Positions 26,666 through 36,606 are shown, counted from the first letter of the stretch. The stretch: DNA of 64,000 nucleotides from JAPPHA01 sp964291635 (GCA_964291635.2 OZ219890.1:186001-250000), one strand, 5' to 3'. Notes: generated by a model not told the origin, from the letters alone. Numbers and translations are program-made.

Positions 26666-27865
26666 TCACCTTTCGGCGATCACCCGGAGGACGGATTCCG
26701 CCGCTCGTCGTCCCGGTTCCAGCTGGCCTCCGCCAAGCCTCTCCAGGGCTTCGGCAAATGCACTCCGCTGTGCCTTGCGTTGATCGGAATCGGAAAGCAG
26801 CATCGACAGTTCCGCTGCGACGTTTTCCGCGGTGCAGTCCGCCAGGAGGTACTCGGGAATCGCGTGACGTTCGATCAGTAAATTGACCAGATTGGCAGTG
26901 TCTATCCTGACCAGCCTCAAAATCAGAAACGCGGTCAAGCGGCTGGATCGATATCCGATCACCGTCGGGCACCCGGCTCTCGCAAGTTCAAGGGTCACCG
27001 TTCCTGAAGTCGCAAATGCAGCTTGCGCCATGGAAAAAATCACGTGTTTCCGGGTTCGATCTTCCTCGTCATCGTCTGTGCACGGCTCCAGAACCGAAGC
27101 TGATCCGGGCCAACTCCGTACCAGTTCCCGAACCATCCCCGCTACCGGAGCCGCGGCGGGAACAACCCACTTGACGGAATGGTGTAGAGCCGCCACCCGC
27201 GCGATCACATCACTGAAAACGGTTCCCATCCGGCGAATTTCGCTTGCCCTCGAACCGGGGAGAAGCACGACCAGAGGCTCGTCAGGCCCGCGCGGTCCGA
27301 AACGATCCCGGAATTCCCGTTCGGTTCGTTGCAACCTGTCCGCGTCGAAATCCCGAACCAGTGGGTGACCGACAAATTCACAGGTCATTCCGACCTCTTC
27401 AAAGTACGGTGGCTCGAAAGGAAGCAACGCCAGAACATGGTCTACCGATCTTGCCATGCGCCTGGCCCTACCCGGTCGCCACGCCCAGACAGTTGGGGCG
27501 ACGTAATGAATCACCTTGAGGTCCGGCATCAAGCGTTTCGCCTGAGCAGCAACTCTCAGGCTAAAATCTGGGCAATCGATTGTAATGAGGGCGTCGGGAC
27601 GGAATTCCGCAATCGACTTCGCCGTTTGCCGGATCCTCCGTAGAATCGCCGGGATTCTGAAGACGACTTCCGTCAGGCCAACAAGCGAGAGCTCGTCGAA
27701 AGGAAACTCGGATTCGAGGCCAACGGACGCCATGGACGGGCCTCCGACTCCCCTGATCTCGATGCCACCAGCCAGGACTTCCTGGAGGTTGCGGATCAGC
27801 GAGCCGCCCAATCGATCGCCCGAAAGCTCCCCTGCAATCACGTAAAAACTGACCTTGTCATTCAT
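26666..27865 (-). CDS. lpxB: LpxB, lipid A disaccharide synthase
   Basis: A 399-residue glycosyltransferase that joins UDP-2,3-diacylglucosamine and lipid X to form the lipid A disaccharide. The N-terminal AGELSGDRLGG, the IDCPDFSLRVA stretch, HYVAPTVWAWRPGRA and VVLLPGSRASEI are all family marks. Its start overlaps the lpxI stop by 4 bp (ATGA). It is the last gene of the long envelope operon that begins at pyrH. Confidence 0.96.
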   Translation of the reverse strand: MNDKVSFYVIAGELSGDRLGGSLIRNLQEVLAGGIEIRGVGGPSMASVGLESEFPFDELSLVGLTEVVFRIPAILRRIRQTAKSIAEFRPDALITIDCPDFSLRVAAQAKRLMPDLKVIHYVAPTVWAWRPGRARRMARSVDHVLALLPFEPPYFEEVGMTCEFVGHPLVRDFDADRLQRTEREFRDRFGPRGPDEPLVVLLPGSRASEIRRMGTVFSDVIARVAALHHSVKWVVPAAAPVAGMVRELVRSWPGSASVLEPCTDDDEEDRTRKHVIFSMAQAAFATSGTVTLELARAGCPTVIGYRSSRLTAFLILRLVRIDTANLVNLLIERHAIPEYLLADCTAENVAAELSMLLSDSDQRKAQRSAFAEALERLGGGQLEPGRRAAESVLRVIAER

Positions 27866-28725
27866 GCGGTCAGTTCATCTTTCTTGCAAACCCAGATGAA
27901 CAGGCCGCGTTCACGCGCGTGCCTGATGCATTCTTCCGGATCAAGCATGAGGACGTCACCTGCCACAATGATTATTCCGGAAAGACCGGCCTTACTTGCG
28001 CCGATTACGGATTGTGGACCGATGGCAGGCATGTCCATGTCGCGGTCCTGGCCAGACTTCGCAGCCTTGTAGAGTATACCCGCGGAACCGTCGGCTTCTT
28101 CGACCTTGCCGCGAATGAATTGTCCTGCGGATTTGAGCAGCCCGTCCGTTCCCTGGATCGTCTCGACGCCGACGCATAGGCCATGCGCCACGACGACAGC
28201 CTGCCCGACATCGACGGACCCGAGTGCTTCAAGTATTGCCCGGGCTCGACGACCGTCTTCGATGTCCTGTCGCGATGGGCGATTCACGGTGCAGACTCCC
28301 GGTTTCGGGAGTAACTCCGGCGCTATTTCATGGGGTCCCCTTATCCGGAATCCCTCGCGCTCAAACAGGGACCTGATTGCCCGCAACACACCGTCATCAC
28401 CGCCCTTGAGCGTCGGGAACAGCCAATTGGCATGTTTCTGCAAGGTTGAATCGAATTCCTCGGGGTCCAGGGACGGCCTGCTGAATCTTCCGGCGAAAAC
28501 GACATCCGTGCAGCCAGCGTCGACCAGCCGAGCGAAAACCTCTCCCGGGCGTTCGAACCGGGCCTGGAATCTGGTTGAATTTCCGGGAAATCGACCCTGA
28601 TCGAAAAAACTCGCGACCTGCACGGGCTGACCGCGCGCGTCACAGGCTTCAGCGATGATCTCCGGCAGGCGACCGGCCCCGGCGATGATTGCGACTGGAG
28701 GCCTCGCTCGGGCCATGGAATTCAT
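27862..28725 (-). CDS. lpxI: LpxI, UDP-2,3-diacylglucosamine pyrophosphatase
   Basis: A 287-residue protein of the DUF1009/LpxI family, which replaces LpxH in alphaproteobacteria and hydrolyses UDP-2,3-diacylglucosamine to lipid X. Visible marks are IIAGAGRLPEIIAEA, GGDDGVLRAI, and IGPQSVIGASKAGLSGI. It overlaps lpxA upstream and lpxB downstream by ATGA junctions, so all are translationally coupled. Confidence 0.95.
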   Translation of the reverse strand: MNSMARARPPVAIIAGAGRLPEIIAEACDARGQPVQVASFFDQGRFPGNSTRFQARFERPGEVFARLVDAGCTDVVFAGRFSRPSLDPEEFDSTLQKHANWLFPTLKGGDDGVLRAIRSLFEREGFRIRGPHEIAPELLPKPGVCTVNRPSRQDIEDGRRARAILEALGSVDVGQAVVVAHGLCVGVETIQGTDGLLKSAGQFIRGKVEEADGSAGILYKAAKSGQDRDMDMPAIGPQSVIGASKAGLSGIIIVAGDVLMLDPEECIRHARERGLFIWVCKKDELTA

Positions 28726-29543
28726 TCTTCGGGATCGTCGGTCGGACCCGGAGTGCAGAGATTTCGGGTCCCTCCATCGAGGATGAATTCAACCATTTCC
28801 CTGATCTGGTCGTTGCTGTCGGCGAGGCCCGTGAACTCCAGCGCGCTGTCCCTGATGTTCCCGCTGTTCCTGAAAATGGCCTGGAACGCGGACTGGAACT
28901 TCCTGATTTCCAACGGTTCAATTTCGCGACGCCTGAGACCAACAATATTCAGCCCGCGCAACGTCGCCCTTTCACCGTATACAGTACCGTATGGAATGAC
29001 GTCCCTGGCAACCGCCGCGTGTCCTCCGACCATTGCGCCCTCGCCGATCCGGCATCTCTGGTGAACTCCAGCCTGGGCTCCGATCGTGACATGGTCCCCG
29101 ACCGTACAGTGACCGGCGATTGCCGAGTAGTTGACCATGACGACATGATCCCCGACCTTGCAGTCATGGGCGACATGGGCTCCGATCATCAACATGCAAT
29201 CGTTACCAATCTCGGTCACGCCGCCTCCATCGACAGTGCCGACACAGATGGTTACATATTGGAAAATCCTGTTGCGATCGCCGATCACAAGCCGCGTTCG
29301 TTCGCCCCTGTACCTGACGTTCTGCGGCGCGACCCCGATCGATGCGAACGAAAAAATCGTTGTATCGGCCCCGATCGTTGTCAAACCGTTTATGACCACA
29401 TGAGCCTTGACATCGACATCCCGCACCAGATGAACGTCAGGACCGATGACGCTATACGGCCCGATCTTGCAGCCGGGACCGATCGTCGCACCCGGCTCCA
29501 CCACTGCACTCGCGTGGATTTCAGAAGAAGGTTGTATTGTCAT
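28722..29543 (-). CDS. lpxA: LpxA, UDP-GlcNAc acyltransferase
   Basis: A 273-residue left-handed beta-helix acyltransferase performing the first step of lipid A synthesis. Hexapeptide repeats fill residues 1-190 (such as VEPGATIGPGCKIGPYSVIG). The catalytic His lies in GAHVAHDCKVGDHV. The C-terminal helical domain follows. It overlaps fabZ and lpxI by 4 bp each. Confidence 0.96.
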   Translation of the reverse strand: MTIQPSSEIHASAVVEPGATIGPGCKIGPYSVIGPDVHLVRDVDVKAHVVINGLTTIGADTTIFSFASIGVAPQNVRYRGERTRLVIGDRNRIFQYVTICVGTVDGGGVTEIGNDCMLMIGAHVAHDCKVGDHVVMVNYSAIAGHCTVGDHVTIGAQAGVHQRCRIGEGAMVGGHAAVARDVIPYGTVYGERATLRGLNIVGLRRREIEPLEIRKFQSAFQAIFRNSGNIRDSALEFTGLADSNDQIREMVEFILDGGTRNLCTPGPTDDPEE

Positions 29544-30028
29544 TCCAACCCGGCACTTTCCTCGGTCGGAACCATCATGGCATCAATCACCGCCTCGGCG
29601 ACGATCTGTCCGGAAACCTCTCCACGACCACTGACCCGCCAAATTCGACCCCGGCTGCGCAAGACTTCCACGTGCAATTCCAGCATGTCGCCTGGTTTGA
29701 CGAGCCTTCGAAACTTGCACTTGTCGACAGTCATGAGGTAGACGAGCGGCCGCACATCCGTCAGCGCCAATGTGTGAACGACGAGAACGGCCGCCGTCTG
29801 GGCGATCGCCTCAACCACCAAGACGCCCGGCATGATCGGGTTTCCGGGGAAATGCCCCTCAAAGTGCGGTTCATCCGCGTTGATGTCCTTCATCCCGACG
29901 GCGCTTTTTCCGGCGCGGATGTCCTCGACTGAATCGATCATCAGGAACGGTTCCCGATGCGGAATCATCCGTTTGATCGCATCAAGATCCGCTCGAAGCG
30001 GCCGGTCCGTGCTCGTGTTTTCCGACAT
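29540..30028 (-). CDS. fabZ: FabZ, 3-hydroxyacyl-ACP dehydratase
   Basis: A 162-residue hot-dog fold dehydratase of fatty acid synthesis. Catalytic His59 sits in PHFEGHFPG and Glu73 in MPGVLVVEAIAQ. It overlaps lpxA by ATGA. Normally lpxD lies directly upstream, between ompH and fabZ; here only 88 bp separate fabZ from the ompH stop, so lpxD is missing from the cluster. Confidence 0.96.
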   Translation of the reverse strand: MSENTSTDRPLRADLDAIKRMIPHREPFLMIDSVEDIRAGKSAVGMKDINADEPHFEGHFPGNPIMPGVLVVEAIAQTAAVLVVHTLALTDVRPLVYLMTVDKCKFRRLVKPGDMLELHVEVLRSRGRIWRVSGRGEVSGQIVAEAVIDAMMVPTEESAGLE

Positions 30029-30116
30029 CGGGATACGCGGTCAGTCCTCTCGCATGAATTCGGGTCCCCTATCAGTCAGTTCCTCGCCTGGCAATCAGGT
30101 AAGCGGCCCTGTACCC

Positions 30117-30704
30117 CTATTTGCCGCCCTGTTCCTCCCGGTCCGACAGGTACACCAGATCCAGCCTTTCGATCACTTCGTCGGTAATGTCCGCGGCTGT
30201 GGTCGCCAGCAAAACCGCCTGCCGTCCGACGATCATGCCAATTCCGCGCTCCCGCATCATCTCCAGCATGACCTTTTCCGCCTTCCTGAAAAACCGTTCG
30301 CGTTCCCGTTCGTATTCCACGTTGAGTCTTTCAAGTTTCTGTTTCTGATCCGCGCGTATCAAGTTGACCTTTGAATCGAACGCGTTTGCGTGCATGCGGA
30401 ATTCTGCCGGGTCCGCGGTCTCCCGCATCTCCGTCAGGGCACGTTCTTCGGTTTCCAGTTCAGCCTGCAGCGCCTCGTTTTCCGCCCTGAGTTCATTTCC
30501 TTTCCGGTTCAGGTCCTCGAGAATGAGTTTTCCTTCTATCGAATCGCTGAGAAGCCTCTCCTGGTCCACGATTGCCGCACTCAGCTGCCAGCTCGTGTCC
30601 TCTGACCGGATTTCCTGGGCACCTGGAATACCCGCAAAACTGCACAACAGGAAAACGATGACCGCCGGACGGGCGGCCACGGGAATGCACGATTTCGGGA
30701 TCAA
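30117..30704 (-). CDS. OmpH/Skp-like periplasmic chaperone
   Basis: A 195-residue OmpH/Skp-family chaperone that holds unfolded outer membrane proteins in the periplasm. It has an N-terminal signal peptide (VIVFLLCSFAGIPGAQ), then a long charged coiled coil (about 65-140), and a C-terminal IIGRQAVLLAT-like segment usual for the family. It overlaps bamA by 4 bp (ATGA), so the assembly factor and chaperone are co-translated. Confidence 0.9.
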   Translation of the reverse strand: MIPKSCIPVAARPAVIVFLLCSFAGIPGAQEIRSEDTSWQLSAAIVDQERLLSDSIEGKLILEDLNRKGNELRAENEALQAELETEERALTEMRETADPAEFRMHANAFDSKVNLIRADQKQKLERLNVEYERERERFFRKAEKVMLEMMRERGIGMIVGRQAVLLATTAADITDEVIERLDLVYLSDREEQGGK

Positions 30705-33118
30705 AAACGCGTACCGATCGTCAGGCGGAAACGCTCGGTCCTGTCAACGCCCTTGATGTACTTGAGCGGCCTGGAGAAGTTGAAGGCGAGCGGCCCGATC
30801 GCCGTATTCCAGTACAGGGCAAACCCGGTCGACGAACGCAATTCAAAACCGGGGCTTTTAGCCTCAATCGGATCGCATGGCGGACCACCGTCACATTCAG
30901 TGACTTCCACCGAAGTTACATCGAGCCCCCAAAGCGATCCGGCATCAACGAATATCCCGCCGGTGAGTCCGACTTCATCGGGCAGGCCGAGCGGGAATGT
31001 TCCCTCGAGCCGGGCAATCGCGAAATATTTGCCACCGAGCGGACTGTTGTTTTCGTCCCTGGGTCCTATTCCGAATGTCTGGAACCCGCGGAACGAATCC
31101 CCACCGAGGAAAAACCGGTCCGAGACCCGGGAGTTCGCTCCGATGGGAACAAAGACCCCCGCTTCCAGTTCGGAAGACAGGATCACGTCACCCTTGAGCA
31201 AACTGCGGTATGCCGTGAAACTCCCACTCGTCTTTGAATAACGGACATCGCCCCCCAATCCGGCAAGCGTCTGGCCGACGCTGAACCTGTACCCTTCCGA
31301 TGGCTGGAAGAAGGAATCGGTCTTGTTGAGGACGTACCTGGCGCCGATGGCGCTGGTTAAGGTCTTACCCTCGGGACTCGCGCCAACGAGAGGGGATATG
31401 GCGGCGGCTTCTTCCCCCGTGCGTCGCTCCAGCCTGGCCTGGTTCAATACGTAACTGAGCTCGAGCCGGGCCGATGCGCTGACCGGGAACGACACGCGTG
31501 GACGCATTCCGATTTCGCGGGAATTGTAGGTGAAGGAATCGGACGTATTTCGCTCGTGGTACACGCTCACGCCGACTGCCAGGTCACGATCAAGAAATCG
31601 GGGTTCCTCGAAGGAAAAAGCAAACGTGTTGTCCGACTTTCCTACCGAAATGCTCACACCGACTTTCTGTCCTCGTCCGGCAAAGTTCGCCTCGCGCAGG
31701 GCGATGTTACCGGCAACCCCCTCATCGGTCGCGTAAGCGACACCGAATGTCAGGCTTCCGGTCGGACGTTCCTCAACCGTCACTTCAACAATGGCCTGAT
31801 CCGGAGCGGACCCGGGCCGCGTCTCAACCGTTACGTTGCTGAAGTATCCGAGCGCGCGAATGCGGTCCTGTGCACGAAGGATTTCACGTCGGTTGAAAGG
31901 ATCGCCTTCGACAACCCTGAATTCTCGCCTGATGACGTGATCCAGTGTTGTCGAATTTCCGGAAATCTCGATGCGCTCGATGAATTGCCTCGGGCCACGA
32001 ACCAGCTCGATATTGACATCAACCGTCTGGGTCTCATTGTTTCGCCTGATCGAATGGGCAGACTGCACGAAGGTATATCCCAGTTCATTCGTGCGAAGGT
32101 TTATGTCGTCGAGCAGTTCTTCCAGCAGTTCCTCGTCAAAGATCTCGCCAAGCGAAATATCCACGAGGTCCGCGAACGCATCCACGTTGACTTCCGGAAG
32201 TTCACTCGAGATCGTGATATCGCCAAAAAAGAATTGTGCCCCTTCCCTCAGGCGGAACGTGACGAGGAATCCGTCTCTTTCCCTTGTCAGTTCAGACGTT
32301 ACCGAAAGAATTTCAAAGTCGATAAACCCGCGGGAGAGATAGAATTCCTCGAGGAGAGCCCTGTCGCTCTCAAGGCGTTCTTCGATAAACGTATCGCTTC
32401 TGAACAGCCAACTCAGAAAATTCGCCTGTTTTGTAGCGAGGACCCGCCGCAACCGCCTGTCAGAGTAGCTTCGGTTGCCGACAAACCCCACCCTGGCAAT
32501 TTCGACAATACCTCCTTCGAAGACCTCGAACACGAGATCAACCCGGTTTTCCGTCCTTCGAATGATCCGCGGCGTGACCTCGGCGCTCAATCGCCCGGCA
32601 GCCATATAGGCGTCCACGATGTTCCGTGCATCCGATTCCGCTCTTGCAGGGGAGAACGTTTGCCTAGCCTCGGAAGTGATCAGGCTCAAGAGGACTTCAT
32701 CATTCAGAATCTCGTTTCCCTCGACGGCAATCCGGTTGATCGTCGGCCGCTCCTCAACCTCAATGATGAGCCGGTTCCCTTCCGGACGCACCGCGACATT
32801 TTCAAACAGGTCCGATCGGTGAAGACGCTGAATGGCGTCATTGATTTCCCAAAGACGAACACCCACGCCGGTTGGAACCCCCGCGATCGAGCGAACGGTG
32901 TCCGCCGACAATCTCTGATTTCCGACGACTTCGACGCGATCGAACACGAGAGCACCCTGGGCAAGTGCCGGGGAGCCGAATTCCCGAGGGTGCGGCGACG
33001 CAATCCAGGCGAACAGGACGATCAACAAGAGAAACAATCCACGTCCGAAATTTCGATCTTTCTTGCGACAATTGCTGAAAGCGGCAAAATTACCGAAACC
33101 GAAACCGAAACCGACCAT
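30701..33118 (-). CDS. bamA: BamA, outer membrane protein assembly factor
   Basis: An 805-residue Omp85 protein. After a signal peptide (cleavage near ALAQ) come five POTRA domains (about 55-420) and a C-terminal 16-strand barrel. The barrel carries the loop 6 motif region (RFFLGGDSFRGF) and ends in a C-terminal F. The first codons encode an odd GFGFGFG run, produced by a CCGAAA hexamer repeat at 33092-33114; the signal peptide lies after it, so the true start could be later. It is preceded by rseP and followed by ompH on the same strand, the usual order. Confidence 0.95.
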   Translation of the reverse strand: MVGFGFGFGNFAAFSNCRKKDRNFGRGLFLLLIVLFAWIASPHPREFGSPALAQGALVFDRVEVVGNQRLSADTVRSIAGVPTGVGVRLWEINDAIQRLHRSDLFENVAVRPEGNRLIIEVEERPTINRIAVEGNEILNDEVLLSLITSEARQTFSPARAESDARNIVDAYMAAGRLSAEVTPRIIRRTENRVDLVFEVFEGGIVEIARVGFVGNRSYSDRRLRRVLATKQANFLSWLFRSDTFIEERLESDRALLEEFYLSRGFIDFEILSVTSELTRERDGFLVTFRLREGAQFFFGDITISSELPEVNVDAFADLVDISLGEIFDEELLEELLDDINLRTNELGYTFVQSAHSIRRNNETQTVDVNIELVRGPRQFIERIEISGNSTTLDHVIRREFRVVEGDPFNRREILRAQDRIRALGYFSNVTVETRPGSAPDQAIVEVTVEERPTGSLTFGVAYATDEGVAGNIALREANFAGRGQKVGVSISVGKSDNTFAFSFEEPRFLDRDLAVGVSVYHERNTSDSFTYNSREIGMRPRVSFPVSASARLELSYVLNQARLERRTGEEAAAISPLVGASPEGKTLTSAIGARYVLNKTDSFFQPSEGYRFSVGQTLAGLGGDVRYSKTSGSFTAYRSLLKGDVILSSELEAGVFVPIGANSRVSDRFFLGGDSFRGFQTFGIGPRDENNSPLGGKYFAIARLEGTFPLGLPDEVGLTGGIFVDAGSLWGLDVTSVEVTECDGGPPCDPIEAKSPGFELRSSTGFALYWNTAIGPLAFNFSRPLKYIKGVDRTERFRLTIGTRF

Positions 33119-33987
33119 TTCGCCCCCGCAGGTGAGGAAAACCTATCTGAAATGAAATGTCATCCTACTTCATGCCACCCATGCCTGCAATTGTCAGGGC
33201 TTGACCCAAAAGCGAGTAAACACACGAAATGTGGTATGTCCTCGCCAAGTTCCCACCAATGCAAAAGACGCCGACTCGGCATGGAGCAAATCCGCCAGGG
33301 AACAACACAGAGGCCCGGGTCCAGGTATCAGCTGGGACCGATTCCCGGCATGGACAGGCGTGGAATAGTTCGTGAAAACCAGTCGGGCGGCTATGTTCCG
33401 TCTACGATGGCGACGGCAAATACGGTTCGACCAACGCCCACTCTTCAATCGCGCAATCCTTTGGATCAATGAACTGCCCCGGGGTGCGCCGAAGTGCGCC
33501 GGCGAGTTCCGACACCACCTCTTCGGCCACCCGCACGCATACACACCTGTCGAGGCCAGATCTTCACTGCACGCATGAATCTCGCGTAGCCTCGTCGCCA
33601 TTCGCTCCGCGCCGACGGTCTCCTGCGCGCCCGTCTTTTCGGACGATCACATCGTACACGAGACCGAAACTGGCCTCATGCGGATCATCGCCTGTGGCGG
33701 CTACAAAGTTTCCACGACAAAACCCCGTTCCATCCAGCAAATTCGACGCCATGCCGCTCCAATACGCCTGGCTGTTCCAGATTCTCCGCCAGCGTACCGG
33801 TCACGCCAGGCTTGAGCCTTCCGGCAACGCGATCGAACACGGCTCAGGCATCACCGCCAGTCGACCAAGAAACCTGGATGAGGTCATCGATGTCGGGATG
33901 CCCGGCATGTACCGCCCGCGAGAACGAGCGAACGGCGTCCGCATGCCGGCTTCGGTTCGAACCGGAAATCCCGGAAAACCCCGTTGA
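33119..33987. other. Interval between rseP and bamA, with a possible gene remnant
   Basis: The 869 bp between these two normally adjacent genes is unusually long. I see no intact gene. A frame-broken, protein-like stretch at 33402-33752 is listed separately. The remainder shows nothing I can name. Confidence 0.5.
33402..33752 (-). pseudogene. Possible frameshifted remnant of an unknown gene
   Basis: Three adjoining minus-strand frames read like one coding sequence if two single-base shifts are allowed. The first starts MASNLLDGTGFCRGNF and continues through ASFGLVYDVIVRKDG. The second has RMATRLREIHACSEDL. The third has VAEEVVSELAGALRRTPGQF and AIEEWALVEPYLPSP before a TAG at 33402. I do not recognise the family. 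It may be a decayed gene inserted between rseP and bamA. Confidence 0.35.
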
Positions 33988-35403
33988 TCAAGCTCCAATG
34001 AGGCGCAGGATATCGTTGTACGTCGCAAACACCATCAGGCAGACGAGTGCCATGAGGCCGAACCTCGTCAGGATACCGAGAACCCTGTCGCTCGGGCGGC
34101 GACCAACACCGGCTTCATACGCGAACATGATCAGGTGGCCGCCGTCAAGGACCGGAATCGGCAACAGATTCAACATCCCGATCGCGACGGAAATGACACC
34201 GAGCAGCCACAGGAGGTCGAGAAAACCGTTCGATGCGACGTCCCCTGAGACGTGGGCGATTCCGAGCGGTCCCTGGATGTTTTCAAGCCCGATGTTTCCG
34301 ACGATCATGTGGTAGATCCCGTCCACTGATATCTCGATGACGAAAATCATGGTCGAGAAACCGATTGCGAGCGCACGGAATGGTCCCGGCGTCGTGACCT
34401 CGGGGTCGAAGGCAATCCTGCCGCGAACGCCGATGGCGACGCGTTTTTCGAAAACCCCATCGCCAACCTCCCGATCCATAACCGTCGGGATGACGGAGAC
34501 TTTGACAAGCTCGCCTTCGCGCCAGACCAGCATGTCCACCACGGACTCCCCTGCTCCGAGAACGGCTTCACGCAGATCGGAAAACCTGCGCACGGCCCTG
34601 GAGTTGACTTCCAGGACGAGGTCGCCGGATCGCAACCCGGCCCGGCTCGCAGGAGACAATGGCTCGATGCTGGAAAGAAAAGGTACCAGGGGGTGGTCGC
34701 CCTCGATTTCCAGCAGCCTCCCGTCCCGCTCCACCAGGTACCGGACGGTCGCGGCGGATGTCGAAGCCGCATGGTTTTCTGATCCGTTTTCCCGGTCAGG
34801 TGTAGCGGGTTCGGAGATCAAAATCTGAATTTCTGCAAAATCCTCGACGTTTCCGCCGTTGACTTCGATGATGCGGTCGCCCCTTCGTAAACCGAATTCG
34901 TAACCCGGCAGATCGAGCACAGCGCCAACCGTCATGTTGCCCGAAGAAACACCGTTTACAGCCGCCAGACCCGCAAACAGGATTACGGAAAGGGCAAGGT
35001 TGGCGACAGGTCCCGCGGCGACCGTCAATGCACGTCGAAGAACCGACGCATCATCGAAACGGTCGCCACCGACCGTCCCCTGGAGTTCCCCCGACTTGTC
35101 AGCCGGTACAGGCATCGTTGGCTGTTCGCGGATGCCGCCTGGTTCAGAGTCTTCAAGGAAGCGGACATAGCCGCCCAAGGGAAGGGCGGCGATCTGCCAT
35201 ACGGTTCCCCTGCGGTCACGCCGTGACCAAATGACGGGGCCGAAGCCGACCGAAAAGACCTCGACACCGATTCCACACCAGCGACCGATCACATAGTGAC
35301 CCAGTTCGTGAACAAAAATGATCACTGAAAGCACGAAAATGAACGGGACGACGTAGGACACAACGGGCCCCACGACCGGAATTACGGCAATCGCGTCAAG
35401 CAT
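33988..35403 (-). CDS. rseP: RseP, site-2 intramembrane metalloprotease
   Basis: A 471-residue membrane metalloprotease that cleaves anti-sigma factors and remnant signal peptides. The zinc motif HELGH is at residues 32-36 in the first helix, and the third ligand region LLPIPVLDGGHL is near the C-terminus. Two PDZ domains lie between, marked by FGLRRGDRIIEVNG and AGLRSGDLVLEVNS. It is about 90 residues longer than typical alphaproteobacterial RseP, owing to linkers around the PDZ domains. dxr precedes it by 14 bp. Confidence 0.95.
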   Translation of the reverse strand: MLDAIAVIPVVGPVVSYVVPFIFVLSVIIFVHELGHYVIGRWCGIGVEVFSVGFGPVIWSRRDRRGTVWQIAALPLGGYVRFLEDSEPGGIREQPTMPVPADKSGELQGTVGGDRFDDASVLRRALTVAAGPVANLALSVILFAGLAAVNGVSSGNMTVGAVLDLPGYEFGLRRGDRIIEVNGGNVEDFAEIQILISEPATPDRENGSENHAASTSAATVRYLVERDGRLLEIEGDHPLVPFLSSIEPLSPASRAGLRSGDLVLEVNSRAVRRFSDLREAVLGAGESVVDMLVWREGELVKVSVIPTVMDREVGDGVFEKRVAIGVRGRIAFDPEVTTPGPFRALAIGFSTMIFVIEISVDGIYHMIVGNIGLENIQGPLGIAHVSGDVASNGFLDLLWLLGVISVAIGMLNLLPIPVLDGGHLIMFAYEAGVGRRPSDRVLGILTRFGLMALVCLMVFATYNDILRLIGA

Positions 35404-35417
35404 TCGTGACTTCCCGG

Positions 35418-36584
35418 CTAAATGGTTCCGACAATTTCGTCGAAAACGGACCTTGCCCAGAGATCGGCCGACCTGACGGCGGAAAGGTCGACCTGCGCCT
35501 GATTTCCCGAAACCTGCCCCGCGTGTCGATTCAAGACCTTGCCCACGATCTCGGCCATTTCGGTAAACCTGATCTTCCTGGAAATGAAAAGATCTGCGCC
35601 TCTTTCCTTTGCCCCATTGAATACGGCACCGGCAAGACCTCCGAGTTCCATGACCATTTCGGCTTGTTCGAGCGCCGGAAACTTCCTGAAATCGGGTCTT
35701 TCAAACTCGAGCGGACCAAGTTCGGTCAGGTCCACCGGTTGAAGTCCCTGCTCCTTGCGCTCAGGCCAGTTGAGCGCAACGCTGATCGGATGTCTCATGT
35801 CGGTGGGTCCGATCTGAGCAAACATTCCCGCGTCAACGAATGACACGATGCCGTGAACGAGGGACTGCGGATGGATCAGGACTTGAAATCGTTTCCATTC
35901 AATAGGGAATAATTCTTTTAATTCAATAAGTTCCATCGCCTTATTGAACATGGATGCACTATCGATCGAAATCCTGGTGCCCATGTTCCAATTGGGATGA
36001 TTCGCCGCTTGCTCGGGTGTGACCGAGGCAAGCTGCTCGATCGGCGATCTCAAGAACGGTCCCCCCGAGGCAGTCAGAAACACGTTTTCGATGCCGTCGT
36101 AGTTCACGGCTTCAAATATCTGGAACAGCGCAGAGTGCTCACTGTCAACGGGGATCAGCGTGCAACCGTTTTCGGCACATTTCCCCTTCAGGAGGAAACC
36201 GCCGCACACCAGGGATTCCTTGTTCGCCAGGGCCAGTACCCTGGCGGAGCCTGCTGCCTTGAGGCTGACTTCCAGCCCGGCAATCCCGACAATCGCCGAC
36301 ATGAACCAGTCAACCGGCAACTCGGCAGCCTCAAGCAGGGCTTCGCGGCCGCCAACTGCCGAAACACCGCTTCCTTCAAGCGCGCGGCCAAGTTCTTCCA
36401 GCCGGTTCTCGTCCGCGATGACGGCAACTTTCGGGCGCAGGTCAAGTGCCTGTTTCACAAGCAGTTCGACGTTGGAACAGCCTGACAGTGCCAAGACTTC
36501 GTATGCCGATTTGTGCCGTTGAACGAGACTGACCGTCGACCGCCCAACCGAGCCCGTAGATCCAAAAATCGAAATCCTTCGCAT
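35418..36584 (-). CDS. dxr: Dxr, DXP reductoisomerase
   Basis: A 388-residue NADPH-dependent enzyme that converts 1-deoxy-D-xylulose 5-phosphate to methylerythritol phosphate, the step before IspD. The dinucleotide motif GSTGSVGRST opens the protein. ALANKESLV, the metal-binding PVDSEHSAL, and the flexible loop HPNWNMGTRISIDSAS are intact. It lies between cdsA and rseP as usual. Confidence 0.96.
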   Translation of the reverse strand: MRRISIFGSTGSVGRSTVSLVQRHKSAYEVLALSGCSNVELLVKQALDLRPKVAVIADENRLEELGRALEGSGVSAVGGREALLEAAELPVDWFMSAIVGIAGLEVSLKAAGSARVLALANKESLVCGGFLLKGKCAENGCTLIPVDSEHSALFQIFEAVNYDGIENVFLTASGGPFLRSPIEQLASVTPEQAANHPNWNMGTRISIDSASMFNKAMELIELKELFPIEWKRFQVLIHPQSLVHGIVSFVDAGMFAQIGPTDMRHPISVALNWPERKEQGLQPVDLTELGPLEFERPDFRKFPALEQAEMVMELGGLAGAVFNGAKERGADLFISRKIRFTEMAEIVGKVLNRHAGQVSGNQAQVDLSAVRSADLWARSVFDEIVGTI

Positions 36585-36606
36585 CGCTCAATCCCAGGAA
36601 ACGAAA

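Noticed and set aside
31556..33472. 638-codon plus-strand frame opposite bamA
   Set aside because: BamA with its POTRA domains and barrel is clear on the other strand; the antisense frame has no recognisable domain.
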